A stretch of DNA of 64,000 bases from Streptomyces sp. NBC_00239 (GTDB taxonomy: Bacteria > Actinomycetota > Actinomycetes > Streptomycetales > Streptomycetaceae), in the NCBI RefSeq assembly GCF_036194065.1, contig NZ_CP108095.1:62001-126000 (forward strand), in the 5' to 3' direction. Positions 9,079 through 18,022 of this stretch are shown piece by piece. Under the pieces are notes generated by a model. The model searched no databases. It had not been told where the DNA came from and saw only the letters and a list, made by a program, of their open reading frames with translations. How positions within the stretch are numbered: position 1 is the stretch's first letter; every line of letters starts with the position of its first letter. Both the position numbers and the translations under genes were made by a program.

Positions 9079-9132
9079 TAACGCTGTGAATCTCGCTGTC
9101 GAAGGGCTTGCCAAGTGAGGTAGAAGGGCGCC

Positions 9133-9597
9133 ATGGACACCGCAGAACTTCAGCGGACGCTGAACGAGCCCATCGAAGCCCTTGTCGTGCACCACGGATA
9201 CACCACCTACATGCGGGACTACGAGGTCATCATCAACGTCTGGGAGGGCCCCCAGAGCCCATCGACCTACCTGCGGTATCTCTTCCGGTACTGCGTCGAG
9301 GCCCGATGTGAGACGTTCCTGTCCACGGAGACCTGGCGGGATTCCTTGGACGCCCGGCTCCTCGACAGCGAAACCGCCATCGACCTCGACGGTTACGTCT
9401 GGGGCGCGAACCATCACGAGCTGTACGGAGCCGAGCTTCGTCTCAAGTCGGAGGCTGCCCTCCGCTGGTCGAAGGCTGTCGGGATCGACTTCCATGAGGT
9501 TCACATTGAGACCAACGCTCACGATCTGACCTTGCTCTTCTCAGACCTTGAGGTGAGCGAGGTGCCGGTCGGATACGCACCCTTCGTCGCGGACTGA
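9133..9597 (+). CDS. YxiG-like conserved protein
   Basis: This 154-residue cytoplasmic protein starts at ATG 9133 and has no signal or membrane segment. It resembles actinobacterial proteins described as YxiG-like: an N-terminal LHGY/MRDYEVIINV strand region, YRFRHC-like YLFRYCVEA, DLDGYVWGANHHELYGAE, and a C-terminal IETNAHDLTLLFSDLEVSEV. The role is unknown; relatives occur beside toxin or immunity genes in some genomes, but nothing here supports that. It starts 53 bases after the IS630-derived repeat. Confidence 0.6.
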   Translation: MDTAELQRTLNEPIEALVVHHGYTTYMRDYEVIINVWEGPQSPSTYLRYLFRYCVEARCETFLSTETWRDSLDARLLDSETAIDLDGYVWGANHHELYGAELRLKSEAALRWSKAVGIDFHEVHIETNAHDLTLLFSDLEVSEVPVGYAPFVAD

Positions 9598-9647
9598 GAG
9601 CCAGGATTCGTGTGATCTTGTGACGGGCGTGGGTCCGGGGCGTTGAT

Positions 9648-10019
9648 GTGGACATGGGGCGGGGTGATCTGAGCGATGCGGAGTGGGAACGGCTACGGCC
9701 GTTCCTGCCGGTCAGCAACAGGCGTTGTGGCAGGTGGCGGGACCACCGGCAGGTAATCGACGGGATTTTGCACCGGGTGCGGACCGGCGTTCAGTGGCGT
9801 GACCTGCCCGAACGGTTCGGTCCGTGGAAGACCGTCTACGAACGGCACCGCCTGTGGTCGGGCGACGGGACATGGGAGCGAATGCTCCAACAGGTTCAGG
9901 CCGCCGCGGATACGGCGGGTGAGATCGACTGGGACATCTCGGTCGACTCCACCATCGCGCGGGCTCATCAGCATGCGGCCGGCGCCCGCACCGACCCGCC
10001 GCCAGCACCCGCCTCAGGG
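9648..10019 (+). pseudogene. IS5-family transposase N-terminal fragment
   Basis: From GTG 9648 the frame encodes the DUF4096-type N-terminus of an IS5 transposase (LSDAEWERLRPFLP, GILHRVRTGVQWRDLPERFG) and the first catalytic Asp in ISVDSTIARAHQHAAGAR. Similarity ends at about 10010 and the frame then runs through non-homologous sequence into the YdeI-family gene. The rest of the DDE core is missing. Confidence 0.75.
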
Positions 10020-10283
10020 GGGGGCGAAGTTCCAGAACACCAGGGCGAAACAGCGGGGCAGAGCCTGCACGCCCGCCTGGCGGTGCGCGGCAGCCGCCGG
10101 GCTCCCCCGGCGCAGCAACAGCGGCATCAGGACGGACGCCAGCACCCGGCTACGGCACTGCCACCTCGACGGGACCTGCCGGCCGGGGCGAGCCGCTCCT
10201 CTCGACGCGCGAGCCCTTCACCAAGGCGCTCGTCATCCTCGCCCGAGACCCGTACCCCGTCGACTACCGGGCACTACCCTGCG

Positions 10284-10898
10284 GTGGTGACCGGAACCGA
10301 GCTGGATGAGTTGATCGTTGCTGACGGCGCGGCGCTGCGTGCGTGGCTGCTGGAGAACCACACCACGTCTCCTGGCGTGTGGCTCGCCCTGACCAGGAAG
10401 GGCGGCTCCGTCACCACGCTGACCTGGCAGCAGGCGGTCGACGAGGCACTGTGCTTCGGCTGGATCGACGGGCAGGCCCGCAAGCGCGACGAGGGCAGTT
10501 CCTGGAGGCGGTTCACCCCGCGTCGGCCTCGCAGCGTCTGGTCCCAGCGCAACGTCGCGAACGTGGCCCGACTGGAGGCTGCCGGCCTGATGCTGCCCGC
10601 CGGCCGCGCCGCCGTGGACGCCGCGAAGGCCGATGGGCGGTGGACGGCCGCCTACGCGCCTTCATCGGAAGCGGAGGTGCCGGCCGACCTGCGAGCCGCG
10701 ATCGCCGCCGATCCAGCGGCGCAGGCGATGTTCGATGTGCTCACCAAGACCAACCGCTTCGCCCTCATCTACCGGGTCAACGCCGCCCAACGGGCAGAGA
10801 CACGCAGCCGGAAGATCGCCGAGTGCGTGGCTATGCTGGCCCGGCACGAGACGCTCCACCCGCAGCGAGCCAAGCCGGAGAACCCGCCGACGCCGTGA
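10284..10898 (+). CDS. YdeI/OmpD-associated family protein
   Basis: GTG 10284 (or 10287) is the likely start; the frame is open further upstream into a transposase fragment, which is a chance fusion. The 204-residue product has the YdeI family pattern: GVWLALTRKGG, VDEALCFGWIDGQARKRD, RRFTPRRPRSVWSQRNVANV, LPAGRAAVDAAKADGRW and a C-terminal FDVLTKTNRFALIYRVNAAQ. Members are small cytoplasmic proteins linked to bacteriocin protection or stress; the biochemical role is not established. It is complete. Confidence 0.8.
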   Translation: MVTGTELDELIVADGAALRAWLLENHTTSPGVWLALTRKGGSVTTLTWQQAVDEALCFGWIDGQARKRDEGSSWRRFTPRRPRSVWSQRNVANVARLEAAGLMLPAGRAAVDAAKADGRWTAAYAPSSEAEVPADLRAAIAADPAAQAMFDVLTKTNRFALIYRVNAAQRAETRSRKIAECVAMLARHETLHPQRAKPENPPTP

Positions 10899-10987
10899 CC
10901 GGACGCCTGCCGGAGCGGGTAAACCGGTGCCATTCGCCGGAACCGCGGACGCGTGCCCGACATGGTCAGCCGGCGCATTCGGAACCT

Positions 10988-11051
10988 CGGGCTCGGGCTC
11001 GGGTTGGGGCTTGGGTTGGGGCTTGGGTTGGGGCTCGGGTTGGGGTTGGGC
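10988..11051. repeat. G-rich 12-bp minisatellite
   Basis: About five copies of GGGGCTTGGGTT or close variants (GGGCTCGGG, GGGGTTGGG) occur in tandem just past the stop of the hydrolase gene on the minus strand. Runs of four Gs spaced by 2-8 bases could form a G-quadruplex on the plus strand. In the opposite frame the repeat would read Pro-Asn/Pro-Ser, but no gene uses it. Confidence 0.8.
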
Positions 11052-11079
11052 CTGTAGTAGACGAAGCGGCACAGAAGCA

Positions 11080-11907
11080 TCACGGCGCCTCGATGAAATC
11101 AGCCACCACCTTGATGAATTCGTCGGCCTTCTCGAAGAACATCACGTGGCCGGCGTCGAGTTCGGCGTACGTGCTGTCCGCGATCGCGGCGTGCAGGGCG
11201 CGGCTGTGCTCCACGGGGACCGTGGCATCCTGCGCACCGCCGAGCACCAGCGTGCGGGCCTGGATCCGCGGCAGCAGATCACGGATGTCGATCCGGGTGT
11301 CCAGGGCCACGTGGCGCAGGGTCCCTGGGGTCGGCGGCATGTTGGGGATGAGCTGCTCCACCTGGTCGCGACCGATGGCGTTGAGGAAGCCGCGGCTGAA
11401 ACCGGTCATGGTGACGCTGCGTCCGAAGGCGGCGGGGTCGCTGTCACCGAGTTGCTGCCACAGCGTGAACAGGTTGCGCAGGTACTCGTCGCCGTCGGTG
11501 TGCGCCCAGCCCGCGACCAGAACGAGGCGGCGTACGAGATCGGGGCGCAGTGCGGCGACGGCCGCGGTCACCGGGGCACCCATGGAGAAGCCGACCAGGT
11601 CCACCGGGCCCGTACCGGCGTCTTCGACGACGGCGATCACCTGGGCGGCCAGGCCCTCCACGGTCAGCGGCTCGCCTGCGTCCGTGGTGCGGTCGGTACC
11701 GGACAGGTCCGGGGTGATGACGGTGCGGGTGTCGGCGAACCTCGGGGCGATCTGGCCCCAGGTCAGTCCTGCGCCAGAGGAACCGGTGCCGTGGACCAGG
11801 ACGAGGGCGGGGCCGCTGCCGGTGCCGGTGCGCTCGTAGTGGACTCGGGCGTCGGCGACGGTGACGGTGTGGCTGGTGGTGGTCAGGGTGTGGCTGGTGA
11901 TGGTCAT
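11080..11907 (-). CDS. Alpha/beta hydrolase
   Basis: This 275-residue protein has a good ribosome binding site (GAGGAG) before ATG 11907. Fold landmarks are VLVHGTGSSG (oxyanion region), the nucleophile elbow GFSMGA with Ser at about 111, an acid in LGGAQDATVP and His in DAGHVMFFEKADEF. There is no signal peptide, so it is cytoplasmic. The substrate cannot be told; similar proteins are annotated as esterases or lactone-type hydrolases. It is divergent from the regulator at 12066, a common local repressor/target arrangement. Confidence 0.85.
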   Translation of the reverse strand: MTITSHTLTTTSHTVTVADARVHYERTGTGSGPALVLVHGTGSSGAGLTWGQIAPRFADTRTVITPDLSGTDRTTDAGEPLTVEGLAAQVIAVVEDAGTGPVDLVGFSMGAPVTAAVAALRPDLVRRLVLVAGWAHTDGDEYLRNLFTLWQQLGDSDPAAFGRSVTMTGFSRGFLNAIGRDQVEQLIPNMPPTPGTLRHVALDTRIDIRDLLPRIQARTLVLGGAQDATVPVEHSRALHAAIADSTYAELDAGHVMFFEKADEFIKVVADFIEAP

Positions 11908-12065
11908 GGGATCTCCTCGGTGGGACCGGGCGGAACCGGTTGGCTCCGCTCCTTGCGATGTCCACCACCTTGCCGCCGCCCGTCCGGGTGCGGGAGAGAC
12001 CTCCTGACCCTGGGATCGGCAGTCCCTGGTTCGGGCAGGGCCCCTGCGGCAGGATGGGCACCGTG

Positions 12066-12917
12066 ATGATCAACCGTCGTGAGCTCGCCGACTTCCTGCG
12101 GCGCCGCAGAGACCAGGTCCGCCCCGAGGACGTGGGGCTGACCGCCGGCCCGCGCCGCCGCACCCCGGGGCTGCGGCGCGAGGAAGTGGCCCAGCTGGCC
12201 GGGATGTCGGCCGACTACTACATACGTCTGGAGCAGGCGCGCGGCCCGCAGCCCTCCGCACAGATGCTGGCCTCGCTCGCCCGCTCCCTGCGGCTGACCA
12301 CGGACGAACGCGACCACCTCTACGTACTGGCCGGGCATCCGCCGCCGACGGTGCAGACCGGCCCGGGCCACGTCGGCCCCTCCCTGCTCCACCTGCTCGA
12401 CCAGCTGACCGGCACCCCGGTGCAGGTGCTCAACGACCTCGGTGACGTCCTCGCCCAGAACGCGCTCGCCGAGGCCCTGTTCAGCGGGGTGTGCTCGGTC
12501 TCCGAGCACGGCCGCAACGTCGCCTGGCGCTGGTTCACCCAGCCCTCGGTCCGGGCTGCCTTCCCGCCCGAGGAGCACGACTACTACAGTCGGCTGCACG
12601 TCGCCGACCTGCGGGCCGCCGTGGCCCGACGCGGCAAGGACGCGGCCTCCGATCGGCTCCTTCATCGGCTGAGCGAAGCGAGCGAGGAGTTCCGCGAGCT
12701 GTGGGAGCTCCACGAGGTCGCCGTACGCCGGCACACCCGGATGCGGGTCCTGCACGAAGCCGTCGGCCCGGTCGACCTGGACTGCCAGGTGCTGCTCGCC
12801 CCCGAGGGCGACCATCGCCTCGTCCTCTACACCCCGCCGCCCGGCGGCGAGGCGACCGGGCATCTCGCACTGCTCCAAGTCATCGGTACGGAGCGGTTCT
12901 CCGCCACCGGCTCCTGA
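12066..12917 (+). CDS. XRE-family regulator with MmyB-like ligand-binding domain
   Basis: The start is ATG 12066 or the adjacent GTG 12063; ATG 12054 is also possible. The 283-residue product has an N-terminal helix-turn-helix (LRREEVAQLAGMSADYYIRL, residues about 40-60, followed by EQARG) and a C-terminal MmyB-like domain starting at QVLNDLGDVLAQNALAEALF, with VLHEAVGPVDLDCQ and LVLYTPPPGG near the end. Such proteins repress a divergent gene and respond to an unknown, possibly fatty-acid-like ligand. The 158-base gap to the hydrolase start probably holds both promoters. Confidence 0.9.
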   Translation: MINRRELADFLRRRRDQVRPEDVGLTAGPRRRTPGLRREEVAQLAGMSADYYIRLEQARGPQPSAQMLASLARSLRLTTDERDHLYVLAGHPPPTVQTGPGHVGPSLLHLLDQLTGTPVQVLNDLGDVLAQNALAEALFSGVCSVSEHGRNVAWRWFTQPSVRAAFPPEEHDYYSRLHVADLRAAVARRGKDAASDRLLHRLSEASEEFRELWELHEVAVRRHTRMRVLHEAVGPVDLDCQVLLAPEGDHRLVLYTPPPGGEATGHLALLQVIGTERFSATGS

Positions 12918-13156
12918 GTGCGACCACTCGCTTTCGCGTCAGTGCGCCACCAGCACCACCCTTGACCTGCTGCACGTCCCGCTCGACCTGGGACACCCGG
13001 TCTCCTCGCTCTCAGGCCCCAGAACACCGAGCAGGACCTGCCGGATCGAGGTCCCGGCCCCACACAGGGGTCTGGGGGGGCCGGGGGTCTGGGAGGTGCT
13101 GATGCAGTTGCCTAATTGGTTTGCCGTCGGCGAGCCCAGTCGGATAGGAAGCTTTC

Positions 13157-13711
13157 ATGCTTAGAGGTAGCAAGGTCGGGCTCAGGGCCCGGCACGAGGA
13201 CGACATCCCGATCCTGCGGGCCGAGCTCTACGACGACGTGGTCAACTCCTCGCGCGCCGAAGGCGGGCCGTGGCGGCCGATCACGCCCGGCTCGAAGGAC
13301 CCGCGGCTCGTGGTGGACGACAAGGAGCAAGGACACGTCCCGTTCTCCGTGGTGGAGTTGGAAGGCGGCACGCTGGTCGGCACCGCGACGCTGTGGGGCA
13401 TCGACAACCACAACCGGTCCGCGCACATCGGCCTCGGACTGCTGCCGTCCTGCCGCGGCAAGGGCTACGGCACCGACGTGGTCGCGACGCTGTGCCACTA
13501 CGGTTTCATCGTGCGCGGCCTGCAGCGGCTGCAGATCGAGACGCTGTCGGACAACGTCGGGATGCTGCGCTCCGCCGAGCGCAACGGCTTCGTCCGCGAG
13601 GGCGTAATGCGCTCCTCGGCCTGGGTGATGGGCGAGTTCCTCGACGAGGTGCTGCTCGGTCTCCTCGTCCAGGACTGGAAGCCGGACTGGAAGCCGGACT
13701 CGAAGGGCTAG
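13157..13711 (+). CDS. GNAT-family N-acetyltransferase (RimJ/RimL-like)
   Basis: This 184-residue protein has the GNAT fold order: an N-terminal LRARHEDDIPIL strand/helix, central beta strands around TLVGTATLWGID, the acetyl-CoA loop LGLLPSCRGKGYGTDVVATL (R-G-x-G-x-G/A at about 103-108), and ERNGFVREGVMR near the end. RimJ/RimL-like members acetylate protein N-termini or small amines; the substrate is not predictable. The C-terminus ends in a tandem DWKP repeat encoded by duplicated 12-mers at 13674-13700. Confidence 0.85.
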   Translation: MLRGSKVGLRARHEDDIPILRAELYDDVVNSSRAEGGPWRPITPGSKDPRLVVDDKEQGHVPFSVVELEGGTLVGTATLWGIDNHNRSAHIGLGLLPSCRGKGYGTDVVATLCHYGFIVRGLQRLQIETLSDNVGMLRSAERNGFVREGVMRSSAWVMGEFLDEVLLGLLVQDWKPDWKPDSKG

Positions 13712-13747
13712 CCAGGCTGATCGTCCGTTCGAACGGTGAGGGGAAGC

Positions 13748-14599
13748 ATGATCGACGTCGACGGGTATCTGGCCGTGCTGGGGGTGGCCCGGCCGGCGGC
13801 CCCGACCGCCGAGGCGCTGTGGGCACTGCACCGGGCGCAGGTGGAGCGGGTCGCCTACGAGACCCTCGACAACCAGCTGGGACGGCCGTCGGGCATCGGC
13901 GCCGCCGAATCCGTGGCCCGGATCCTGCGCGGGCGCGGCGGCTACTGCTTCCACCTCAACGGGGCCTTCGCCGCGCTGCTGACGGCCCTCGGCTACGACG
14001 TGACCCTGCACCGGGCGGGGGTGCAGGACGAGGTCGAGGACCCCGAGGGCCCGGGCGGCGACCATCTCGCGCTCACCGTGGGGCTCGACGGCGAGCGGTG
14101 GCTGGTCGACACCGGACTCGCCGGCGGAATGTACGAGCCGCTGCCGCTGCGCGAAGGCAGCTACACCCAGGGTCCGTTCACCTACGCGATGGCGCCGTCG
14201 GCGGTGGTGCCCGGTGGCTGGCGCTTCGCCCATGACCCCCGCGGCGCGTTCACGGCGATGGTCTTCGCGCCGGAGCCCGTGGAACTGTCCTCCTTCGCCG
14301 CGGAGCACGAGCGGCTGTCCACTTCCCCCGAGTCCGGATTCGTCCGGGTCCTCCAAGCCCAGCTCCGCGACGCCAAGGGCGTGGACATGCTGCGCGGCTG
14401 TGTGCTGCGCCGGATCGACGCCGCAGGCACGTACGAGCGGACCATCGATTCGGCCGACGACTGGTACGACGTACTGGCCGACGTGTTCCACCTGAACCTG
14501 ACCGACGTCGCCACCCCCGCGCGGGCGGCGCTGTGGCACCGCGTCCACATCGCGCACCAGGAGTGGGAGGCCGCCGGGCAGCGCGCGACAACGCGCTGA
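13748..14599 (+). CDS. Arylamine N-acetyltransferase (NAT)
   Basis: ATG 13748 is preceded by GAGGGGAAG at good distance, so I prefer it to the GTG at 13736. The 283-residue product has the NAT catalytic triad in order: Cys67 in RGGYCFHLNGAF, His106 in GGDHLALTV and Asp121 in WLVDTGLAGG. These enzymes transfer acetyl groups from acetyl-CoA to arylamines or hydrazines, and relatives act in amide-forming steps of secondary metabolism. It lies 36 bases after the GNAT gene and may be co-transcribed with it. Nothing adjacent suggests a pathway. Confidence 0.9.
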   Translation: MIDVDGYLAVLGVARPAAPTAEALWALHRAQVERVAYETLDNQLGRPSGIGAAESVARILRGRGGYCFHLNGAFAALLTALGYDVTLHRAGVQDEVEDPEGPGGDHLALTVGLDGERWLVDTGLAGGMYEPLPLREGSYTQGPFTYAMAPSAVVPGGWRFAHDPRGAFTAMVFAPEPVELSSFAAEHERLSTSPESGFVRVLQAQLRDAKGVDMLRGCVLRRIDAAGTYERTIDSADDWYDVLADVFHLNLTDVATPARAALWHRVHIAHQEWEAAGQRATTR

Positions 14600-15006
14600 C
14601 GGGACGGTCGGCTCGCCGGTTCCTGTTCCCGCCGGCTCTGGCCGGGTGGTCTTCTACGATCCGGTGCGTGCTGAATCCCGGCGCTGCCGGTGAAGTCACC
14701 GGTGAGGTGCTGGACTTCGGCGGAGAGTCCGGCGCGTGCGGGTATTGCCGTGCGACACGGAGGCGCACACGATGACGACCTTCATCCTCACGATCCCTTC
14801 TCTCGGCTCCCGTAAGCAGGACAGGGCAGCGGCATTGGACGCAACACCACCTGAATATGACGGCGGCCACGCCATGGGGGGCAGCTCCAAGCCCTCCTGG
14901 TCTTGCTGGTGCGGGGCGAGTCGGGGCGTGCCAAGGCCGGGGGCGCTTATGCTGCGCCGTGACCACTCCCGCCACGAGCAGCGGGCCGACGGCAAGGCTG
15001 CCTGAT
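14600..15006. other. 407 bases without a recognisable gene
   Basis: Short frames exist on both strands, but none has family motifs, a convincing ribosome binding site or normal length. The right end borders the truncated serine hydrolase, so this may be debris from the same rearrangement. Confidence 0.5.
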
Positions 15007-15625
15007 CTACCCGGGCTTTCCGCAGTAGCCCCGCTGGAAGGCAGTCCAGAAGTCCTGGTCGATCCCGGTGTCGGCGAACGAGTTCCAGTTGGTGTGGGCG
15101 ACGAGTTGGTTGCGTCCGTCCCGGCTGTTGAGGGCGAAGGTCAGGTACCCGAGTGCGCTGCCGCCGTGGCCGTACGCACGGCCGCAGCCGGTGGCGTAGA
15201 CGTAGACACCCAGGCCGTAGGCGACAGCGGGTGGGGCGATGCCGTGTGTGGGGACCGTGTCGGTGAGCATCCGGCGCAGCAGGTCCGGGGGCAGGAGACG
15301 CCCTTGCAGCAGGGCCCGGTAGAAGCGTGCGATGTCGGCCGCGGTGGTGACGAGGGCGCCCGATGCACCGGCCTCGGAGGGGCTGAACGCGGTGACGTCG
15401 AACCGGGTCGGATCCGGCGCGTTCGGAAGCAGGAGCGAGACGTCCGCGTAGCCGTGTACATGGGCGCCGTCGATGGCGGTCTGTGCCAGAGGGTACGAGG
15501 TGTCGCGCAGCCCGAGGGGGGGCGAAGACGCGGCGTTCGAGGTTGGTGCGCAGGTCTCGGTCGGTGGTCCGTTCGACGATCAGGTCGAGCAGCAGGTAGT
15601 TCACGGCGAAGGACGAGATGCTGCT
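15007..15625 (-). pseudogene. Beta-lactamase-fold serine hydrolase, N-terminus lost, frameshifted
   Basis: The minus strand encodes the middle and C-terminal parts of a class C beta-lactamase/DD-peptidase-like hydrolase: NYLLLDLIVERTT, LERRVFAP, then in the next frame LGLRDTSYPLAQT, GASGALVTTAADIARFYRAL and the terminal HGG-type motif GRAYGHGGSALGYLT. The frame change sits in a run of seven G (plus strand 15516-15522), where one base fewer restores the protein. The N-terminal third with the SxxK nucleophile is missing; sequence changes at about 15625 to a TetR fragment on the other strand. Confidence 0.75.
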
Positions 15626-16085
15626 GGCCACGTTCACCCGCGTCAACGGGCGTTTCACCGCACGCGTGGACGAGCTGGTGAACCGAGGCGAGGCCGAGGG
15701 CCGCACCATCGCCGAGATGCTGCGTCAGGCGCTGGCCGAGCTCATACCCCTCGACGACGCCCGCCGCACCGAGTTCCTGGTCCGCCTCGCCTTCGCAGAC
15801 CAGGCCGCGCACAACACCCGCCTGGCCGCCGTCCAGAGACAGACCCTCGAGGGCATCCGCACACGTGTCGCCTAGGCCATCACAAACGGCACGGTATGCG
15901 GCGAGGTCGCCCAGGGGATCGACCCGGCTGGCGAAGCCCTGCGCATCGTCGCGTTCGCCGAAGGACTCGCCCTGCACACTCACATCGGCCCCGACGGCAC
16001 ACTGAAACCGGCGGTCCTCGCCGCGCTGGACAACCAACTCCGCCGCGTGTTCACCGGAACCTGCCGGCGCGCCCAGCTCGGCTAG
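15618..16085 (+). pseudogene. TetR-family regulator C-terminal domain with internal stop
   Basis: From about 15618 the plus strand encodes a TetR ligand-binding domain (GRTIAEMLRQALAELIPLDD, RLAFADQAAHNTRLAAVQRQ) to a TAG at 15873-15875. The same frame continues for 69 codons (ITNGTVCGEVAQGIDPAGEA, FAEGLALHTHIGPDG, LDNQLRRVF) to the real stop at 16083. A CAG-to-TAG change is the simplest cause. The DNA-binding N-terminus is absent, replaced by the beta-lactamase-like fragment on the opposite strand. Confidence 0.7.
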
Positions 16086-16134
16086 AGATCCGCACGGCGG
16101 CACCCAGGCCCACAAGCATCAGACCCAGCGCTAC

Positions 16135-16290
16135 TCAGTCGCGGGCGCGACGCCGGTGCATCATGATCCAGCCGATACTCCGCTCCACGACCCAGCGCCG
16201 TTTTACGACGTGAAGTCCGCGGACTCCGGGGTTCCTGTTGACTGCTTCGACGTCGATTCCGAGCTGGGCGCCATGCTCGACGACAGCGCT
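16135..16290 (-). pseudogene. IS5-family transposase C-terminal fragment
   Basis: The minus strand reads LGIDVEAVNRNP, GLHVVKRRWVVERSIGWIMM and HRRRARD before a stop at 16135. This is the C-terminal end of an IS5 transposase, including the catalytic Glu in VVERSIGW. The rest of the element is absent; the similarity ends next to the palindrome at 16291. Confidence 0.75.
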
Positions 16291-16322
16291 GGGCCCGTGT
16301 CCACCATGGTGGACACGGGCCC
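16291..16322. terminator. 32-base perfect palindrome, bidirectional terminator
   Basis: GGGCCCGTGTCCACC is followed by ATGGTGGACACGGGCCC; the whole 32 bases equal their own reverse complement, centred on CCATGG. It lies 45 bases beyond the stop of the peptidase gene at 16368 and would form a 16-bp stem with no spacer. Confidence 0.75.
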
Positions 16323-16367
16323 CGGGGTTGCGGTGCCGCGAGGGGCGGCGGGCGTCGGCGGGGTGCC

Positions 16368-18008
16368 CTACGGGGCGATTTCGAAGGTCGGCGGCTGGAG
16401 GCCGGCGAGGCAGCCGGTGTCCGGGGCGGTCGGGCGCGCGAAGAACGACGTGGTGATCGTCTGGGCGCACTGCGAGTCGGCGAACACCACGTGGGCGACG
16501 TAGGGGACCGTGACGACGGTGGAGCGGGGCAGCGTCCGGGCGACGTACGCCCCGTTGCTCGGCGCCGTCTGGGCGTCGAACCCGCCCGACAGGGCGAGGG
16601 TCGGGATGTCACTGCGGGTCACGTCCCGGACGGACCCGGGTGCCGGGGGGACGTCCCAGGCACGGCAGTCGTCGTGGAGCCAGGCGAGCTGCGGGGCGTT
16701 GACCAGCATCGATTCGGGGAAGGACGGGAACGCTCGGCGTCCGCCCCGGACGATGTCGGCCCGGCTCTCGTACGGGGTCCACTGGCTGCAGAAGACGCCG
16801 TAGACCAGACCGTGGGAGACCCTTCCGATGGCCTGCGGGCTGTACTTGCCGCCCGCGAGCTGCTCGGCGATCCGATGCGGGTTGCCGTGGGCGAGTTCGT
16901 GGATGGAGCGTGGTACTCCCTCCGCCACGTGGGTGGCCGAGGTGAGCCAGGTGACCAGGTTGCTCCCGTCCAGTACGACCTTCACCGGCTCGGATTGGCC
17001 CGGGACCGTGACCATGGTGGTGATCGGGTTGGTCTCCAGCTCGCTGACGAGGCGCAGGAAGGTGGCCTTCAGGTTCGGGTAGCGGGTGTTGCAGGCGGGC
17101 TGTTGCTCGCAGGCCTTGAACAGGCCGTCGAAGCCCTCGCGTGCGGCCTTCCAGGTCACGGCCCCGCCGGCGGTGGACGGCGGCAGGATGCCGTCGATGC
17201 CCACCGAGCGGATGCCCTTCGGGTGCAGGCGCATGTAGTTGAGCGCCAGGTGGGTGCCGTACGAGATCCCGAAGACGTTCCACTTCCTGACGTCCAGTGT
17301 TTTGCGCAGGTCGTCGTAGTCGGCCGAGCTCTCGATGTCGTTGTAGGTGCTCCGATCGGCGCGGTTGTCCACGCGGTGGCGGCAGTCCCGGGTGGCTTCG
17401 ACGTGCAGGCGTTTGGTGGACGGTGCGTTCTGGACGAGGCCGAGGGCGCGGGCGTTGAACTGGTCGATGTTCGGGCAGGTGAGCTCCGGGGAGGCCGAGT
17501 AGGTGCCGCGCTGGGACATGAAGATCACGTCGCGGTCGCGGTTCAGGTCGCCGGCGAGCGCCATCGGGATCTCGGAGACCGCGTCGTCGCCGGGGCCGCC
17601 GGCGAGCCACACGATCGGGTCGGGCGCGGGGCGGCTGCGCTCCGCGGGCATGATCGCGACAGCGAGGGTGATCTTGCGTCCGCCCCGGTTCCTGAGCTCT
17701 CCGGTGTCCTCGTCCTCGTGGGACTCCTTGGGGCCCTTGGCCTTGGAGCGCTTCTCGGGCACCGTGAGGGTGCCGCAGCGGGCGCGCGCGAGGTCGGGGA
17801 TCGGGTCTGCCGTCCTGGGGCAGGGGCCCGGTTCGAAGTGGGCGTCGCCCACCGTGCGGGCGACGGTACCGATCGGGCCGTCGGCACCGGACTCGGCGCG
17901 GGCGGGCAGGGCGGCGAGGCCGACGACGAGGGCGCCGGCCGTGGCTCCGGCCAACGTTGCCGGGAGTCGTCGCGCGGGGCGCCAGCGGGGGGTCGTGCCA
18001 GGGGACAT
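16368..18008 (-). CDS. Secreted alpha/beta hydrolase, TAP-like aminopeptidase family
   Basis: The ATG at 18008 gives 546 residues. A signal peptide occupies about 1-38 (RRLPATLAGATAGALVVGLA, ending LPARAES). The fold has an oxyanion loop WLAGGPGDD, the nucleophile elbow FGISYGTHLALNYMRLHP with Ser about 249, an Asp in ALSGGFDAQTAP and His in VPYVAHVVFADS within a TAP-like C-terminal domain. Streptomycete relatives (tripeptidyl aminopeptidases, SlpD/SlpE) remove peptides from protein N-termini outside the cell. It lies 14 bases after a paralogous gene, so the two form a tandem operon. Specificity is inferred. Confidence 0.88.
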   Translation of the reverse strand: MSPGTTPRWRPARRLPATLAGATAGALVVGLAALPARAESGADGPIGTVARTVGDAHFEPGPCPRTADPIPDLARARCGTLTVPEKRSKAKGPKESHEDEDTGELRNRGGRKITLAVAIMPAERSRPAPDPIVWLAGGPGDDAVSEIPMALAGDLNRDRDVIFMSQRGTYSASPELTCPNIDQFNARALGLVQNAPSTKRLHVEATRDCRHRVDNRADRSTYNDIESSADYDDLRKTLDVRKWNVFGISYGTHLALNYMRLHPKGIRSVGIDGILPPSTAGGAVTWKAAREGFDGLFKACEQQPACNTRYPNLKATFLRLVSELETNPITTMVTVPGQSEPVKVVLDGSNLVTWLTSATHVAEGVPRSIHELAHGNPHRIAEQLAGGKYSPQAIGRVSHGLVYGVFCSQWTPYESRADIVRGGRRAFPSFPESMLVNAPQLAWLHDDCRAWDVPPAPGSVRDVTRSDIPTLALSGGFDAQTAPSNGAYVARTLPRSTVVTVPYVAHVVFADSQCAQTITTSFFARPTAPDTGCLAGLQPPTFEIAP

Positions 18009-18022
18009 GGTGCGCACTCCGC

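Noticed and set aside
10988..11051. CRISPR-like or telomere-like repeat.
   Set aside because: Units are contiguous 12-mers without spacers, internal to the window, and unlike streptomycete telomeres, which are palindromic.
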